Source: Molossus alvarezi (Eukaryota > Chordata > Mammalia > Chiroptera > Molossidae). Taken from it: a stretch of DNA of 64,000 bases. The position numbers and the translations under genes were made by a program. The notes beneath the pieces are model-generated. The model was not told the origin of the DNA, did not search any database, and saw nothing but the letters and a program-made list of their open reading frames with translations. Shown here in pieces: positions 48,001 to 60,000 of the stretch. The DNA is taken from NCBI GenBank assembly GCA_037176705.1, contig JBAWUJ010000108.1, forward strand, positions 124,001 to 188,000, in the 5' to 3' direction. How positions within the stretch are numbered: the stretch's first letter is position 1; each line of letters begins with the position of its first letter.

Positions 48001-51000
48001 TTCCCAGATCCCACGAGATCGGGCGCGTTCAGGGTGGTATGGCCGGAGACGTTGGCGGCCGCCTCCAGGCGCCCTAAGAGTCCAGCGCCTGGGCTGGCAG
48101 CCCCCCGGGCAGCCCCCCCGGCCGCCAGGCGGAGCGCGGACCGGCCCCTCTCAGCTCTCGGGGACCCAGGCGCGCGGTCCGTCCCGCCCAGCCTCGAACC
48201 AGGTCCTCACCGCGGAGCTCGGCAGGCCGCGCATGCGCAGTCCAGGGGCCCCAAGGTCTGCGCCTGGGGGGCCGGGGGTCCGCCCCACGGGGCTGCGCTG
48301 CCCCACCGGCGGGCGCGGGCGCCCGCGAGTTGCGGCGCCTTGCGCGGCGGCCTGCTGGTGTGCTGCTGGGGCGTGGGGGGATCCCCTCTGGGCCCCAGAT
48401 TCCCTCGCTCGGCCCCCGGCGTGGGCTGGGGCGCGTGCGTGCGTGGGCTGCGTGGCCCTCGGCCCGAAGCGCGGCAGGTGCGCAGCTGGCTGGCTGTGGG
48501 GGGACCAAAAAGGAGCGGCGAAAGCCTACAGCACCCGGCATTCCCAGGCGGTCTCCCATCCAAGTCCTGACCGGGCCCGACCCTGCTTAGCTTCCCAGAT
48601 CCCACGAGATCGGGCGCGTTCAGGGTGGTATGGCCGGAGACGTTGGCGGCCGCCTCCAGGCGCCCTAAGAGTCCAGCGCCTGGGCTGGCAGCCCCCCGGG
48701 CAGCCCCCCCGGCCGCCAGGCGGAGCGCGGACCGGCCCCTCTCAGCTCTCGGGGACCCAGGCGCGCGGTCCGTCCCGCCCAGCCTCGAACCAGGTCCTCA
48801 CCGCGGAGCTCGGCAGGCCGCGCATGCGCAGTCCAGGGGCCCCAAGGTCTGCGCCTGGGGGGCCGGGGGTCCGCCCCACGGGGCTGCGCTGCCCCACCGG
48901 CGGGCGCGGGCGCCCGCGAGTTGCGGCGCCTTGCGCGGCGGCCTGCTGGTGTGCTGCTGGGGCGTGGGGGGATCCCCTCTGGGCCCCAGATTCCCTCGCT
49001 CGGCCCCCGGCGTGGGCTGGGGCGCGTGCGTGCGTGGGCTGCGTGGCCCTCGGCCCGAAGCGCGGCAGGTGCGCAGCTGGCTGGCTGTGGGGGGACCAAA
49101 AAGGAGCGGCGAAAGCCTACAGCACCCGGCATTCCCAGGCGGTCTCCCATCCAAGTCCTGACCGGGCCCGACCCTGCTTAGCTTCCCAGATCCCACGAGA
49201 TCGGGCGCGTTCAGGGTGGTATGGCCGGAGACGTTGGCGGCCGCCTCCAGGCGCCCTAAGAGTCCAGCGCCTGGGCTGGCAGCCCCCCGGGCAGCCCCCC
49301 CGGCCGCCAGGCGGAGCGCGGACCGGCCCCTCTCAGCTCTCGGGGACCCAGGCGCGCGGTCCGTCCCGCCCAGCCTCGAACCAGGTCCTCACCGCGGAGC
49401 TCGGCAGGCCGCGCATGCGCAGTCCAGGGGCCCCAAGGTCTGCGCCTGGGGGGCCGGGGGTCCGCCCCACGGGGCTGCGCTGCCCCACCGGCGGGCGCGG
49501 GCGCCCGCGAGTTGCGGCGCCTTGCGCGGCGGCCTGCTGGTGTGCTGCTGGGGCGTGGGGGGATCCCCTCTGGGCCCCAGATTCCCTCGCTCGGCCCCCG
49601 GCGTGGGCTGGGGCGCGTGCGTGCGTGGGCTGCGTGGCCCTCGGCCCGAAGCGCGGCAGGTGCGCAGCTGGCTGGCTGTGGGGGGACCAAAAAGGAGCGG
49701 CGAAAGCCTACAGCACCCGGCATTCCCAGGCGGTCTCCCATCCAAGTCCTGACCGGGCCCGACCCTGCTTAGCTTCCCAGATCCCACGAGATCGGGCGCG
49801 TTCAGGGTGGTATGGCCGGAGACGTTGGCGGCCGCCTCCAGGCGCCCTAAGAGTCCAGCGCCTGGGCTGGCAGCCCCCCGGGCAGCCCCCCCGGCCGCCA
49901 GGCGGAGCGCGGACCGGCCCCTCTCAGCTCTCGGGGACCCAGGCGCGCGGTCCGTCCCGCCCAGCCTCGAACCAGGTCCTCACCGCGGAGCTCGGCAGGC
50001 CGCGCATGCGCAGTCCAGGGGCCCCAAGGTCTGCGCCTGGGGGGCCGGGGGTCCGCCCCACGGGGCTGCGCTGCCCCACCGGCGGGCGCGGGCGCCCGCG
50101 AGTTGCGGCGCCTTGCGCGGCGGCCTGCTGGTGTGCTGCTGGGGCGTGGGGGGATCCCCTCTGGGCCCCAGATTCCCTCGCTCGGCCCCCGGCGTGGGCT
50201 GGGGCGCGTGCGTGCGTGGGCTGCGTGGCCCTCGGCCCGAAGCGCGGCAGGTGCGCAGCTGGCTGGCTGTGGGGGGACCAAAAAGGAGCGGCGAAAGCCT
50301 ACAGCACCCGGCATTCCCAGGCGGTCTCCCATCCAAGTCCTGACCGGGCCCGACCCTGCTTAGCTTCCCAGATCCCACGAGATCGGGCGCGTTCAGGGTG
50401 GTATGGCCGGAGACGTTGGCGGCCGCCTCCAGGCGCCCTAAGAGTCCAGCGCCTGGGCTGGCAGCCCCCCGGGCAGCCCCCCCGGCCGCCAGGCGGAGCG
50501 CGGACCGGCCCCTCTCAGCTCTCGGGGACCCAGGCGCGCGGTCCGTCCCGCCCAGCCTCGAACCAGGTCCTCACCGCGGAGCTCGGCAGGCCGCGCATGC
50601 GCAGTCCAGGGGCCCCAAGGTCTGCGCCTGGGGGGCCGGGGGTCCGCCCCACGGGGCTGCGCTGCCCCACCGGCGGGCGCGGGCGCCCGCGAGTTGCGGC
50701 GCCTTGCGCGGCGGCCTGCTGGTGTGCTGCTGGGGCGTGGGGGGATCCCCTCTGGGCCCCAGATTCCCTCGCTCGGCCCCCGGCGTGGGCTGGGGCGCGT
50801 GCGTGCGTGGGCTGCGTGGCCCTCGGCCCGAAGCGCGGCAGGTGCGCAGCTGGCTGGCTGTGGGGGGACCAAAAAGGAGCGGCGAAAGCCTACAGCACCC
50901 GGCATTCCCAGGCGGTCTCCCATCCAAGTCCTGACCGGGCCCGACCCTGCTTAGCTTCCCAGATCCCACGAGATCGGGCGCGTTCAGGGTGGTATGGCCG

Positions 51001-54000
51001 GAGACGTTGGCGGCCGCCTCCAGGCGCCCTAAGAGTCCAGCGCCTGGGCTGGCAGCCCCCCGGGCAGCCCCCCCGGCCGCCAGGCGGAGCGCGGACCGGC
51101 CCCTCTCAGCTCTCGGGGACCCAGGCGCGCGGTCCGTCCCGCCCAGCCTCGAACCAGGTCCTCACCGCGGAGCTCGGCAGGCCGCGCATGCGCAGTCCAG
51201 GGGCCCCAAGGTCTGCGCCTGGGGGGCCGGGGGTCCGCCCCACGGGGCTGCGCTGCCCCACCGGCGGGCGCGGGCGCCCGCGAGTTGCGGCGCCTTGCGC
51301 GGCGGCCTGCTGGTGTGCTGCTGGGGCGTGGGGGGATCCCCTCTGGGCCCCAGATTCCCTCGCTCGGCCCCCGGCGTGGGCTGGGGCGCGTGCGTGCGTG
51401 GGCTGCGTGGCCCTCGGCCCGAAGCGCGGCAGGTGCGCAGCTGGCTGGCTGTGGGGGGACCAAAAAGGAGCGGCGAAAGCCTACAGCACCCGGCATTCCC
51501 AGGCGGTCTCCCATCCAAGTCCTGACCGGGCCCGACCCTGCTTAGCTTCCCAGATCCCACGAGATCGGGCGCGTTCAGGGTGGTATGGCCGGAGACGTTG
51601 GCGGCCGCCTCCAGGCGCCCTAAGAGTCCAGCGCCTGGGCTGGCAGCCCCCCGGGCAGCCCCCCCGGCCGCCAGGCGGAGCGCGGACCGGCCCCTCTCAG
51701 CTCTCGGGGACCCAGGCGCGCGGTCCGTCCCGCCCAGCCTCGAACCAGGTCCTCACCGCGGAGCTCGGCAGGCCGCGCATGCGCAGTCCAGGGGCCCCAA
51801 GGTCTGCGCCTGGGGGGCCGGGGGTCCGCCCCACGGGGCTGCGCTGCCCCACCGGCGGGCGCGGGCGCCCGCGAGTTGCGGCGCCTTGCGCGGCGGCCTG
51901 CTGGTGTGCTGCTGGGGCGTGGGGGGATCCCCTCTGGGCCCCAGATTCCCTCGCTCGGCCCCCGGCGTGGGCTGGGGCGCGTGCGTGCGTGGGCTGCGTG
52001 GCCCTCGGCCCGAAGCGCGGCAGGTGCGCAGCTGGCTGGCTGTGGGGGGACCAAAAAGGAGCGGCGAAAGCCTACAGCACCCGGCATTCCCAGGCGGTCT
52101 CCCATCCAAGTCCTGACCGGGCCCGACCCTGCTTAGCTTCCCAGATCCCACGAGATCGGGCGCGTTCAGGGTGGTATGGCCGGAGACGTTGGCGGCCGCC
52201 TCCAGGCGCCCTAAGAGTCCAGCGCCTGGGCTGGCAGCCCCCCGGGCAGCCCCCCCGGCCGCCAGGCGGAGCGCGGACCGGCCCCTCTCAGCTCTCGGGG
52301 ACCCAGGCGCGCGGTCCGTCCCGCCCAGCCTCGAACCAGGTCCTCACCGCGGAGCTCGGCAGGCCGCGCATGCGCAGTCCAGGGGCCCCAAGGTCTGCGC
52401 CTGGGGGGCCGGGGGTCCGCCCCACGGGGCTGCGCTGCCCCACCGGCGGGCGCGGGCGCCCGCGAGTTGCGGCGCCTTGCGCGGCGGCCTGCTGGTGTGC
52501 TGCTGGGGCGTGGGGGGATCCCCTCTGGGCCCCAGATTCCCTCGCTCGGCCCCCGGCGTGGGCTGGGGCGCGTGCGTGCGTGGGCTGCGTGGCCCTCGGC
52601 CCGAAGCGCGGCAGGTGCGCAGCTGGCTGGCTGTGGGGGGACCAAAAAGGAGCGGCGAAAGCCTACAGCACCCGGCATTCCCAGGCGGTCTCCCATCCAA
52701 GTCCTGACCGGGCCCGACCCTGCTTAGCTTCCCAGATCCCACGAGATCGGGCGCGTTCAGGGTGGTATGGCCGGAGACGTTGGCGGCCGCCTCCAGGCGC
52801 CCTAAGAGTCCAGCGCCTGGGCTGGCAGCCCCCCGGGCAGCCCCCCCGGCCGCCAGGCGGAGCGCGGACCGGCCCCTCTCAGCTCTCGGGGACCCAGGCG
52901 CGCGGTCCGTCCCGCCCAGCCTCGAACCAGGTCCTCACCGCGGAGCTCGGCAGGCCGCGCATGCGCAGTCCAGGGGCCCCAAGGTCTGCGCCTGGGGGGC
53001 CGGGGGTCCGCCCCACGGGGCTGCGCTGCCCCACCGGCGGGCGCGGGCGCCCGCGAGTTGCGGCGCCTTGCGCGGCGGCCTGCTGGTGTGCTGCTGGGGC
53101 GTGGGGGGATCCCCTCTGGGCCCCAGATTCCCTCGCTCGGCCCCCGGCGTGGGCTGGGGCGCGTGCGTGCGTGGGCTGCGTGGCCCTCGGCCCGAAGCGC
53201 GGCAGGTGCGCAGCTGGCTGGCTGTGGGGGGACCAAAAAGGAGCGGCGAAAGCCTACAGCACCCGGCATTCCCAGGCGGTCTCCCATCCAAGTCCTGACC
53301 GGGCCCGACCCTGCTTAGCTTCCCAGATCCCACGAGATCGGGCGCGTTCAGGGTGGTATGGCCGGAGACGTTGGCGGCCGCCTCCAGGCGCCCTAAGAGT
53401 CCAGCGCCTGGGCTGGCAGCCCCCCGGGCAGCCCCCCCGGCCGCCAGGCGGAGCGCGGACCGGCCCCTCTCAGCTCTCGGGGACCCAGGCGCGCGGTCCG
53501 TCCCGCCCAGCCTCGAACCAGGTCCTCACCGCGGAGCTCGGCAGGCCGCGCATGCGCAGTCCAGGGGCCCCAAGGTCTGCGCCTGGGGGGCCGGGGGGCC
53601 ACCCCACAGGGCTGCGCTGCCCCACCGGCGGGCGCGGGCGCCCGCGAGTTGCGGCGCCTTGCGCGGCGGCCTGCTGGTGTGCTGCTGGGGCGTGGGGGGA
53701 TCCCCTCTGGGCCCCAGATTCCCTCGCTCGGCCCCCGGCGTGGGCTGGGGCGCGTGCGTGCGTGGGCTGCGTGGCCCTCGGCCCGAAGCGCGGCAGGTGC
53801 GCAGCTGGCTGGCTGTGGGGGGACCAAAAAGGAGCGGCGAAAGCCTACAGCACCCGGCATTCCCAGGCGGTCTCCCATCCAAGTCCTGACCGGGCCCGAC
53901 CCTGCTTAGCTTCCCAGATCCCACGAGATCGGGCGCGTTCAGGGTGGTATGGCCGGAGACGTTGGCGGCCGCCTCCAGGCGCCCTAAGAGTCCAGCGCCT

Positions 54001-57000
54001 GGGCTGGCAGCCCCCCGGGCAGCCCCCCCGGCCGCCAGGCGGAGCGCGGACCGGCCCCTCTCAGCTCTCGGGGACCCAGGCGCGCGGTCCGTCCCGCCCA
54101 GCCTCGAACCAGGTCCTCACCGCGGAGCTCGGCAGGCCGCGCATGCGCAGTCCAGGGGCCCCAAGGTCTGCGCCTGGGGGGCCGGGGGTCCGCCCCACGG
54201 GGCTGCGCTGCCCCACCGGGGGGGGCGCGGGCGCCCGCGAGTTGCGGCGCCTTGCGCGGCGGCCTGCTGGTGTGCTGCTGGGGCGTGGGGGGTCCCCTCT
54301 GGGCCCCAGATTCCCTCGCTCGGCCCCCGGCGTGGGCTGGGGCGCGTGCGTGCGTGGGCTGCGTGGCCCTCGGCCCGAAGCGCGGCAGGTGCGCAGCTGG
54401 CTGGCTGTGGGGGGACCAAAAAGGAGCGGCGAAAGCCTACAGCACCCGGCATTCCCAGGCGGTCTCCCATCCAAGTCCTGACCGGGCCCGACCCTGCTTA
54501 GCTTCCCAGATCCCACGAGATCGGGCGCGTTCAGGGTGGTATGGCCGTAGACGTTGGCGGCCGCCTCCAGGCGCCCTAAGAGTCCAGCGCCTGGGCTGGC
54601 AGCCCCCCGGGCAGCCCCCCCGGCCGCCAGGCGGAGCGCGGACCGGCCCCTCTCAGCTCTCGGGGACCCAGGCGCGCGGTCCGTCCCGCCCAGCCTCGAA
54701 CCAGGTCCTCACCGCGGAGCTCGGCAGGCCGCGCATGCGCAGTCCAGGGGCCCCAAGGTCTGCGCCTGGGGGGCCGGGGGTCCGCCCCACGGGGCTGCGC
54801 TGCCCCACCGGGGGGGGCGCGGGCGCCCGCGAGTTGCGGCGCCTTGCGCGGCGGCCTGCTGGTGTGCTGCTGGGGCGTGGGGGGTCCCCTCTGGGCCCCA
54901 GATTCCCTCGCTCGGCCCCCGGCGTGGGCTGGGGCGCGTGCGTGCGTGGGCTGCGTGGCCCTCGGCCCGAAGCGCGGCAGGTGCGCAGCTGGCTGGCTGT
55001 GGGGGGACCAAAAAGGAGCGGCGAAAGCCTACAGCACCCGGCATTCCCAGGCGGTCTCCCATCCAAGTCCTGACCGGGCCCGACCCTGCTTAGCTTCCCA
55101 GATCCCACGAGATCGGGCGCGTTCAGGGTGGTATGGCCGGAGACGTTGGCGGCCGCCTCCAGGCGCCCTAAGAGTCCAGCGCCTGGGCTGGCAGCCCCCC
55201 GGGCAGCCCCCCCGGCCGCCAGGCGGAGCGCGGACCGGCCCCTCTCAGCTCTCGGGGACCCAGGCGCGCGGTCCGTCCCGCCCAGCCTCGAACCAGGTCC
55301 TCACCGCGGAGCTCGGCAGGCCGCGCATGCGCAGTCCAGGGGCCCCAAGGTCTGCGCCTGGGGGGCCGGGGGTCCGCCCCACGGGGCTGCGCTGCCCCAC
55401 CGGCGGGCGCGGGCGCCCGCGAGTTGCGGCGCCTTGCGCGGCGGCCTGCTGGTGTGCTGCTGGGGCGTGGGGGGATCCCCTCTGGGCCCCAGATTCCCTC
55501 GCTCGGCCCCCGGCGTGGGCTGGGGCGCGTGCGTGCGTGGGCTGCGTGGCCCTCGGCCCGAAGCGCGGCAGGTGCGCAGCTGGCTGGCTGTGGGGGGACC
55601 AAAAAGGAGCGGCGAAAGCCTACAGCACCCGGCATTCCCAGGCGGTCTCCCATCCAAGTCCTGACCGGGCCCGACCCTGCTTAGCTTCCCAGATCCCACG
55701 AGATCGGGCGCGTTCAGGGTGGTATGGCCGGAGACGTTGGCGGCCGCCTCCAGGCGCCCTAAGAGTCCAGCGCCTGGGCTGGCAGCCCCCCGGGCAGCCC
55801 CCCCGGCCGCCAGGCGGAGCGCGGACCGGCCCCTCTCAGCTCTCGGGGACCCAGGCGCGCGGTCCGTCCCGCCCAGCCTCGAACCAGGTCCTCACCGCGG
55901 AGCTCGGCAGGCCGCGCATGCGCAGTCCAGGGGCCCCAAGGTCTGCGCCTGGGGGGCCGGGGGTCCGCCCCACGGGGCTGCGCTGCCCCACCGGCGGGCG
56001 CGGGCGCCCGCGAGTTGCGGCGCCTTGCGCGGCGGCCTGCTGGTGTGCTGCTGGGGCGTGGGGGGATCCCCTCTGGGCCCCAGATTCCCTCGCTCGGCCC
56101 CCGGCGTGGGCTGGGGCGCGTGCGTGCGTGGGCTGCGTGGCCCTCGGCCCGAAGCGCGGCAGGTGCGCAGCTGGCTGGCTGTGGGGGGACCAAAAAGGAG
56201 CGGCGAAAGCCTACAGCACCCGGCATTCCCAGGCGGTCTCCCATCCAAGTCCTGACCGGGCCCGACCCTGCTTAGCTTCCCAGATCCCACGAGATCGGGC
56301 GCGTTCAGGGTGGTATGGCCGGAGACGTTGGCGGCCGCCTCCAGGCGCCCTAAGAGTCCAGCGCCTGGGCTGGCAGCCCCCCGGGCAGCCCCCCCGGCCG
56401 CCAGGCGGAGCGCGGACCGGCCCCTCTCAGCTCTCGGGGACCCAGGCGCGCGGTCCGTCCCGCCCAGCCTCGAACCAGGTCCTCACCGCGGAGCTCGGCA
56501 GGCCGCGCATGCGCAGTCCAGGGGCCCCAAGGTCTGCGCCTGGGGGGCCGGGGGTCCGCCCCACGGGGCTGCGCTGCCCCACCGGCGGGCGCGGGCGCCC
56601 GCGAGTTGCGGCGCCTTGCGCGGCGGCCTGCTGGTGTGCTGCTGGGGCGTGGGGGGATCCCCTCTGGGCCCCAGATTCCCTCGCTCGGCCCCCGGCGTGG
56701 GCTGGGGCGCGTGCGTGCGTGGGCTGCGTGGCCCTCGGCCCGAAGCGCGGCAGGTGCGCAGCTGGCTGGCTGTGGGGGGACCAAAAAGGAGCGGCGAAAG
56801 CCTACAGCACCCGGCATTCCCAGGCGGTCTCCCATCCAAGTCCTGACCGGGCCCGACCCTGCTTAGCTTCCCAGATCCCACGAGATCGGGCGCGTTCAGG
56901 GTGGTATGGCCGGAGACGTTGGCGGCCGCCTCCAGGCGCCCTAAGAGTCCAGCGCCTGGGCTGGCAGCCCCCCGGGCAGCCCCCCCGGCCGCCAGGCGGA

Positions 57001-60000
57001 GCGCGGACCGGCCCCTCTCAGCTCTCGGGGACCCAGGCGCGCGGTCCGTCCCGCCCAGCCTCGAACCAGGTCCTCACCGCGGAGCTCGGCAGGCCGCGCA
57101 TGCGCAGTCCAGGGGCCCCAAGGTCTGCGCCTGGGGGGCCGGGGGTCCGCCCCACGGGGCTGCGCTGCCCCACCGGCGGGCGCGGGCGCCCGCGAGTTGC
57201 GGCGCCTTGCGCGGCGGCCTGCTGGTGTGCTGCTGGGGCGTGGGGGGATCCCCTCTGGGCCCCAGATTCCCTCGCTCGGCCCCCGGCGTGGGCTGGGGCG
57301 CGTGCGTGCGTGGGCTGCGTGGCCCTCGGCCCGAAGCGCGGCAGGTGCGCAGCTGGCTGGCTGTGGGGGGACCAAAAAGGAGCGGCGAAAGCCTACAGCA
57401 CCCGGCATTCCCAGGCGGTCTCCCATCCAAGTCCTGACCGGGCCCGACCCTGCTTAGCTTCCCAGATCCCACGAGATCGGGCGCGTTCAGGGTGGTATGG
57501 CCGGAGACGTTGGCGGCCGCCTCCAGGCGCCCTAAGAGTCCAGCGCCTGGGCTGGCAGCCCCCCGGGCAGCCCCCCCGGCCGCCAGGCGGAGCGCGGACC
57601 GGCCCCTCTCAGCTCTCGGGGACCCAGGCGCGCGGTCCGTCCCGCCCAGCCTCGAACCAGGTCCTCACCGCGGAGCTCGGCAGGCCGCGCATGCGCAGTC
57701 CAGGGGCCCCAAGGTCTGCGCCTGGGGGGCCGGGGGTCCGCCCCACGGGGCTGCGCTGCCCCACCGGGGGGGGCGCGGGCGCCCGCGAGTTGCGGCGCCT
57801 TGCGCGGCGGCCTGCTGGTGTGCTGCTGGGGCGTGGGGGGTCCCCTCTGGGCCCCAGATTCCCTCGCTCGGCCCCCGGCGTGGGCTGGGGCGCGTGCGTG
57901 CGTGGGCTGCGTGGCCCTCGGCCCGAAGCGCGGCAGGTGCGCAGCTGGCTGGCTGTGGGGGGACCAAAAAGGAGCGGCGAAAGCCTACAGCACCCGGCAT
58001 TCCCAGGCGGTCTCCCATCCAAGTCCTGACCGGGCCCGACCCTGCTTAGCTTCCCAGATCCCACGAGATCGGGCGCGTTCAGGGTGGTATGGCCGGAGAC
58101 GTTGGCGGCCGCCTCCAGGCGCCCTAAGAGTCCAGCGCCTGGGCTGGCAGCCCCCCGGGCAACCCCCCCGGCCGCCAGGCGGAGCGCGGACCGGCCCCTC
58201 TCAGCTCTCGGGGACCCAGGCGCGCGGTCCGTCCCGCCCAGCCTCGAACCAGGTCCTCACCGCGGAGCTCGGCAGGCCGCGCATGCGCAGTCCAGGGGCC
58301 CCAAGGTCTGCGCCTGGGGGGCCGGGGGTCCGCCCCACGGGGCTGCGCTGCCCCACCGGGGGGGGCGCGGGCGCCCGCGAGTTGCGGCGCCTTGCGCGGC
58401 GGCCTGCTGGTGTGCTGCTGGGGCGTGGGGGGTCCCCTCTGGGCCCCAGATTCCCTCGCTCGGCCCCCGGCGTGGGCTGGGGCGCGTGCGTGCGTGGGCT
58501 GCGTGGCCCTCGGCCCGAAGCGCGGCAGGTGCGCAGCTGGCTGGCTGTGGGGGGACCAAAAAGGAGCGGCGAAAGCCTACAGCACCCGGCATTCCCAGGC
58601 GGTCTCCCATCCAAGTCCTGACCGGGCCCGACCCTGCTTAGCTTCCCAGATCCCACGAGATCGGGCGCGTTCAGGGTGGTATGGCCGGAGACGTTGGCGG
58701 CCGCCTCCAGGCGCCCTAAGAGTCCAGCGCCTGGGCTGGCAGCCCCCCGGGCAGCCCCCCCGGCCGCCAGGCGGAGCGCGGACCGGCCCCTCTCAGCTCT
58801 CGGGGACCCAGGCGCGCGGTCCGTCCCGCCCAGCCTCGAACCAGGTCCTCACCGCGGAGCTCGGCAGGCCGCGCATGCGCAGTCCAGGGGCCCCAAGGTC
58901 TGCGCCTGGGGGGCCGGGGGTCCGCCCCACGGGGCTGCGCTGCCCCACCGGCGGGCGCGGGCGCCCGCGAGTTGCGGCGCCTTGCGCGGCGGCCTGCTGG
59001 TGTGCTGCTGGGGCGTGGGGGGATCCCCTCTGGGCCCCAGATTCCCTCGCTCGGCCCCCGGCGTGGGCTGGGGCGCGTGCGTGCGTGGGCTGCGTGGCCC
59101 TCGGCCCGAAGCGCGGCAGGTGCGCAGCTGGCTGGCTGTGGGGGGACCAAAAAGGAGCGGCGAAAGCCTACAGCACCCGGCATTCCCAGGCGGTCTCCCA
59201 TCCAAGTCCTGACCGGGCCCGACCCTGCTTAGCTTCCCAGATCCCACGAGATCGGGCGCGTTCAGGGTGGTATGGCCGGAGACGTTGGCGGCCGCCTCCA
59301 GGCGCCCTAAGAGTCCAGCGCCTGGGCTGGCAGCCCCCCGGGCAGCCCCCCCGGCCGCCAGGCGGAGCGCGGACCGGCCCCTCTCAGCTCTCGGGGACCC
59401 AGGCGCGCGGTCCGTCCCGCCCAGCCTCGAACCAGGTCCTCACCGCGGAGCTCGGCAGGCCGCGCATGCGCAGTCCAGGGGCCCCAAGGTCTGCGCCTGG
59501 GGGGCCGGGGGTCCGCCCCACGGGGCTGCGCTGCCCCACCGGCGGGCGCGGGCGCCCGCGAGTTGCGGCGCCTTGCGCGGCGGCCTGCTGGTGTGCTGCT
59601 GGGGCGTGGGGGGATCCCCTCTGGGCCCCAGATTCCCTCGCTCGGCCCCCGGCGTGGGCTGGGGCGCGTGCGTGCGTGGGCTGCGTGGCCCTCGGCCCGA
59701 AGCGCGGCAGGTGCGCAGCTGGCTGGCTGTGGGGGGACCAAAAAGGAGCGGCGAAAGCCTACAGCACCCGGCATTCCCAGGCGGTCTCCCATCCAAGTCC
59801 TGACCGGGCCCGACCCTGCTTAGCTTCCCAGATCCCACGAGATCGGGCGCGTTCAGGGTGGTATGGCCGGAGACGTTGGCGGCCGCCTCCAGGCGCCCTA
59901 AGAGTCCAGCGCCTGGGCTGGCAGCCCCCCGGGCAGCCCCCCCGGCCGCCAGGCGGAGCGCGGACCGGCCCCTCTCAGCTCTCGGGGACCCAGGCGCGCG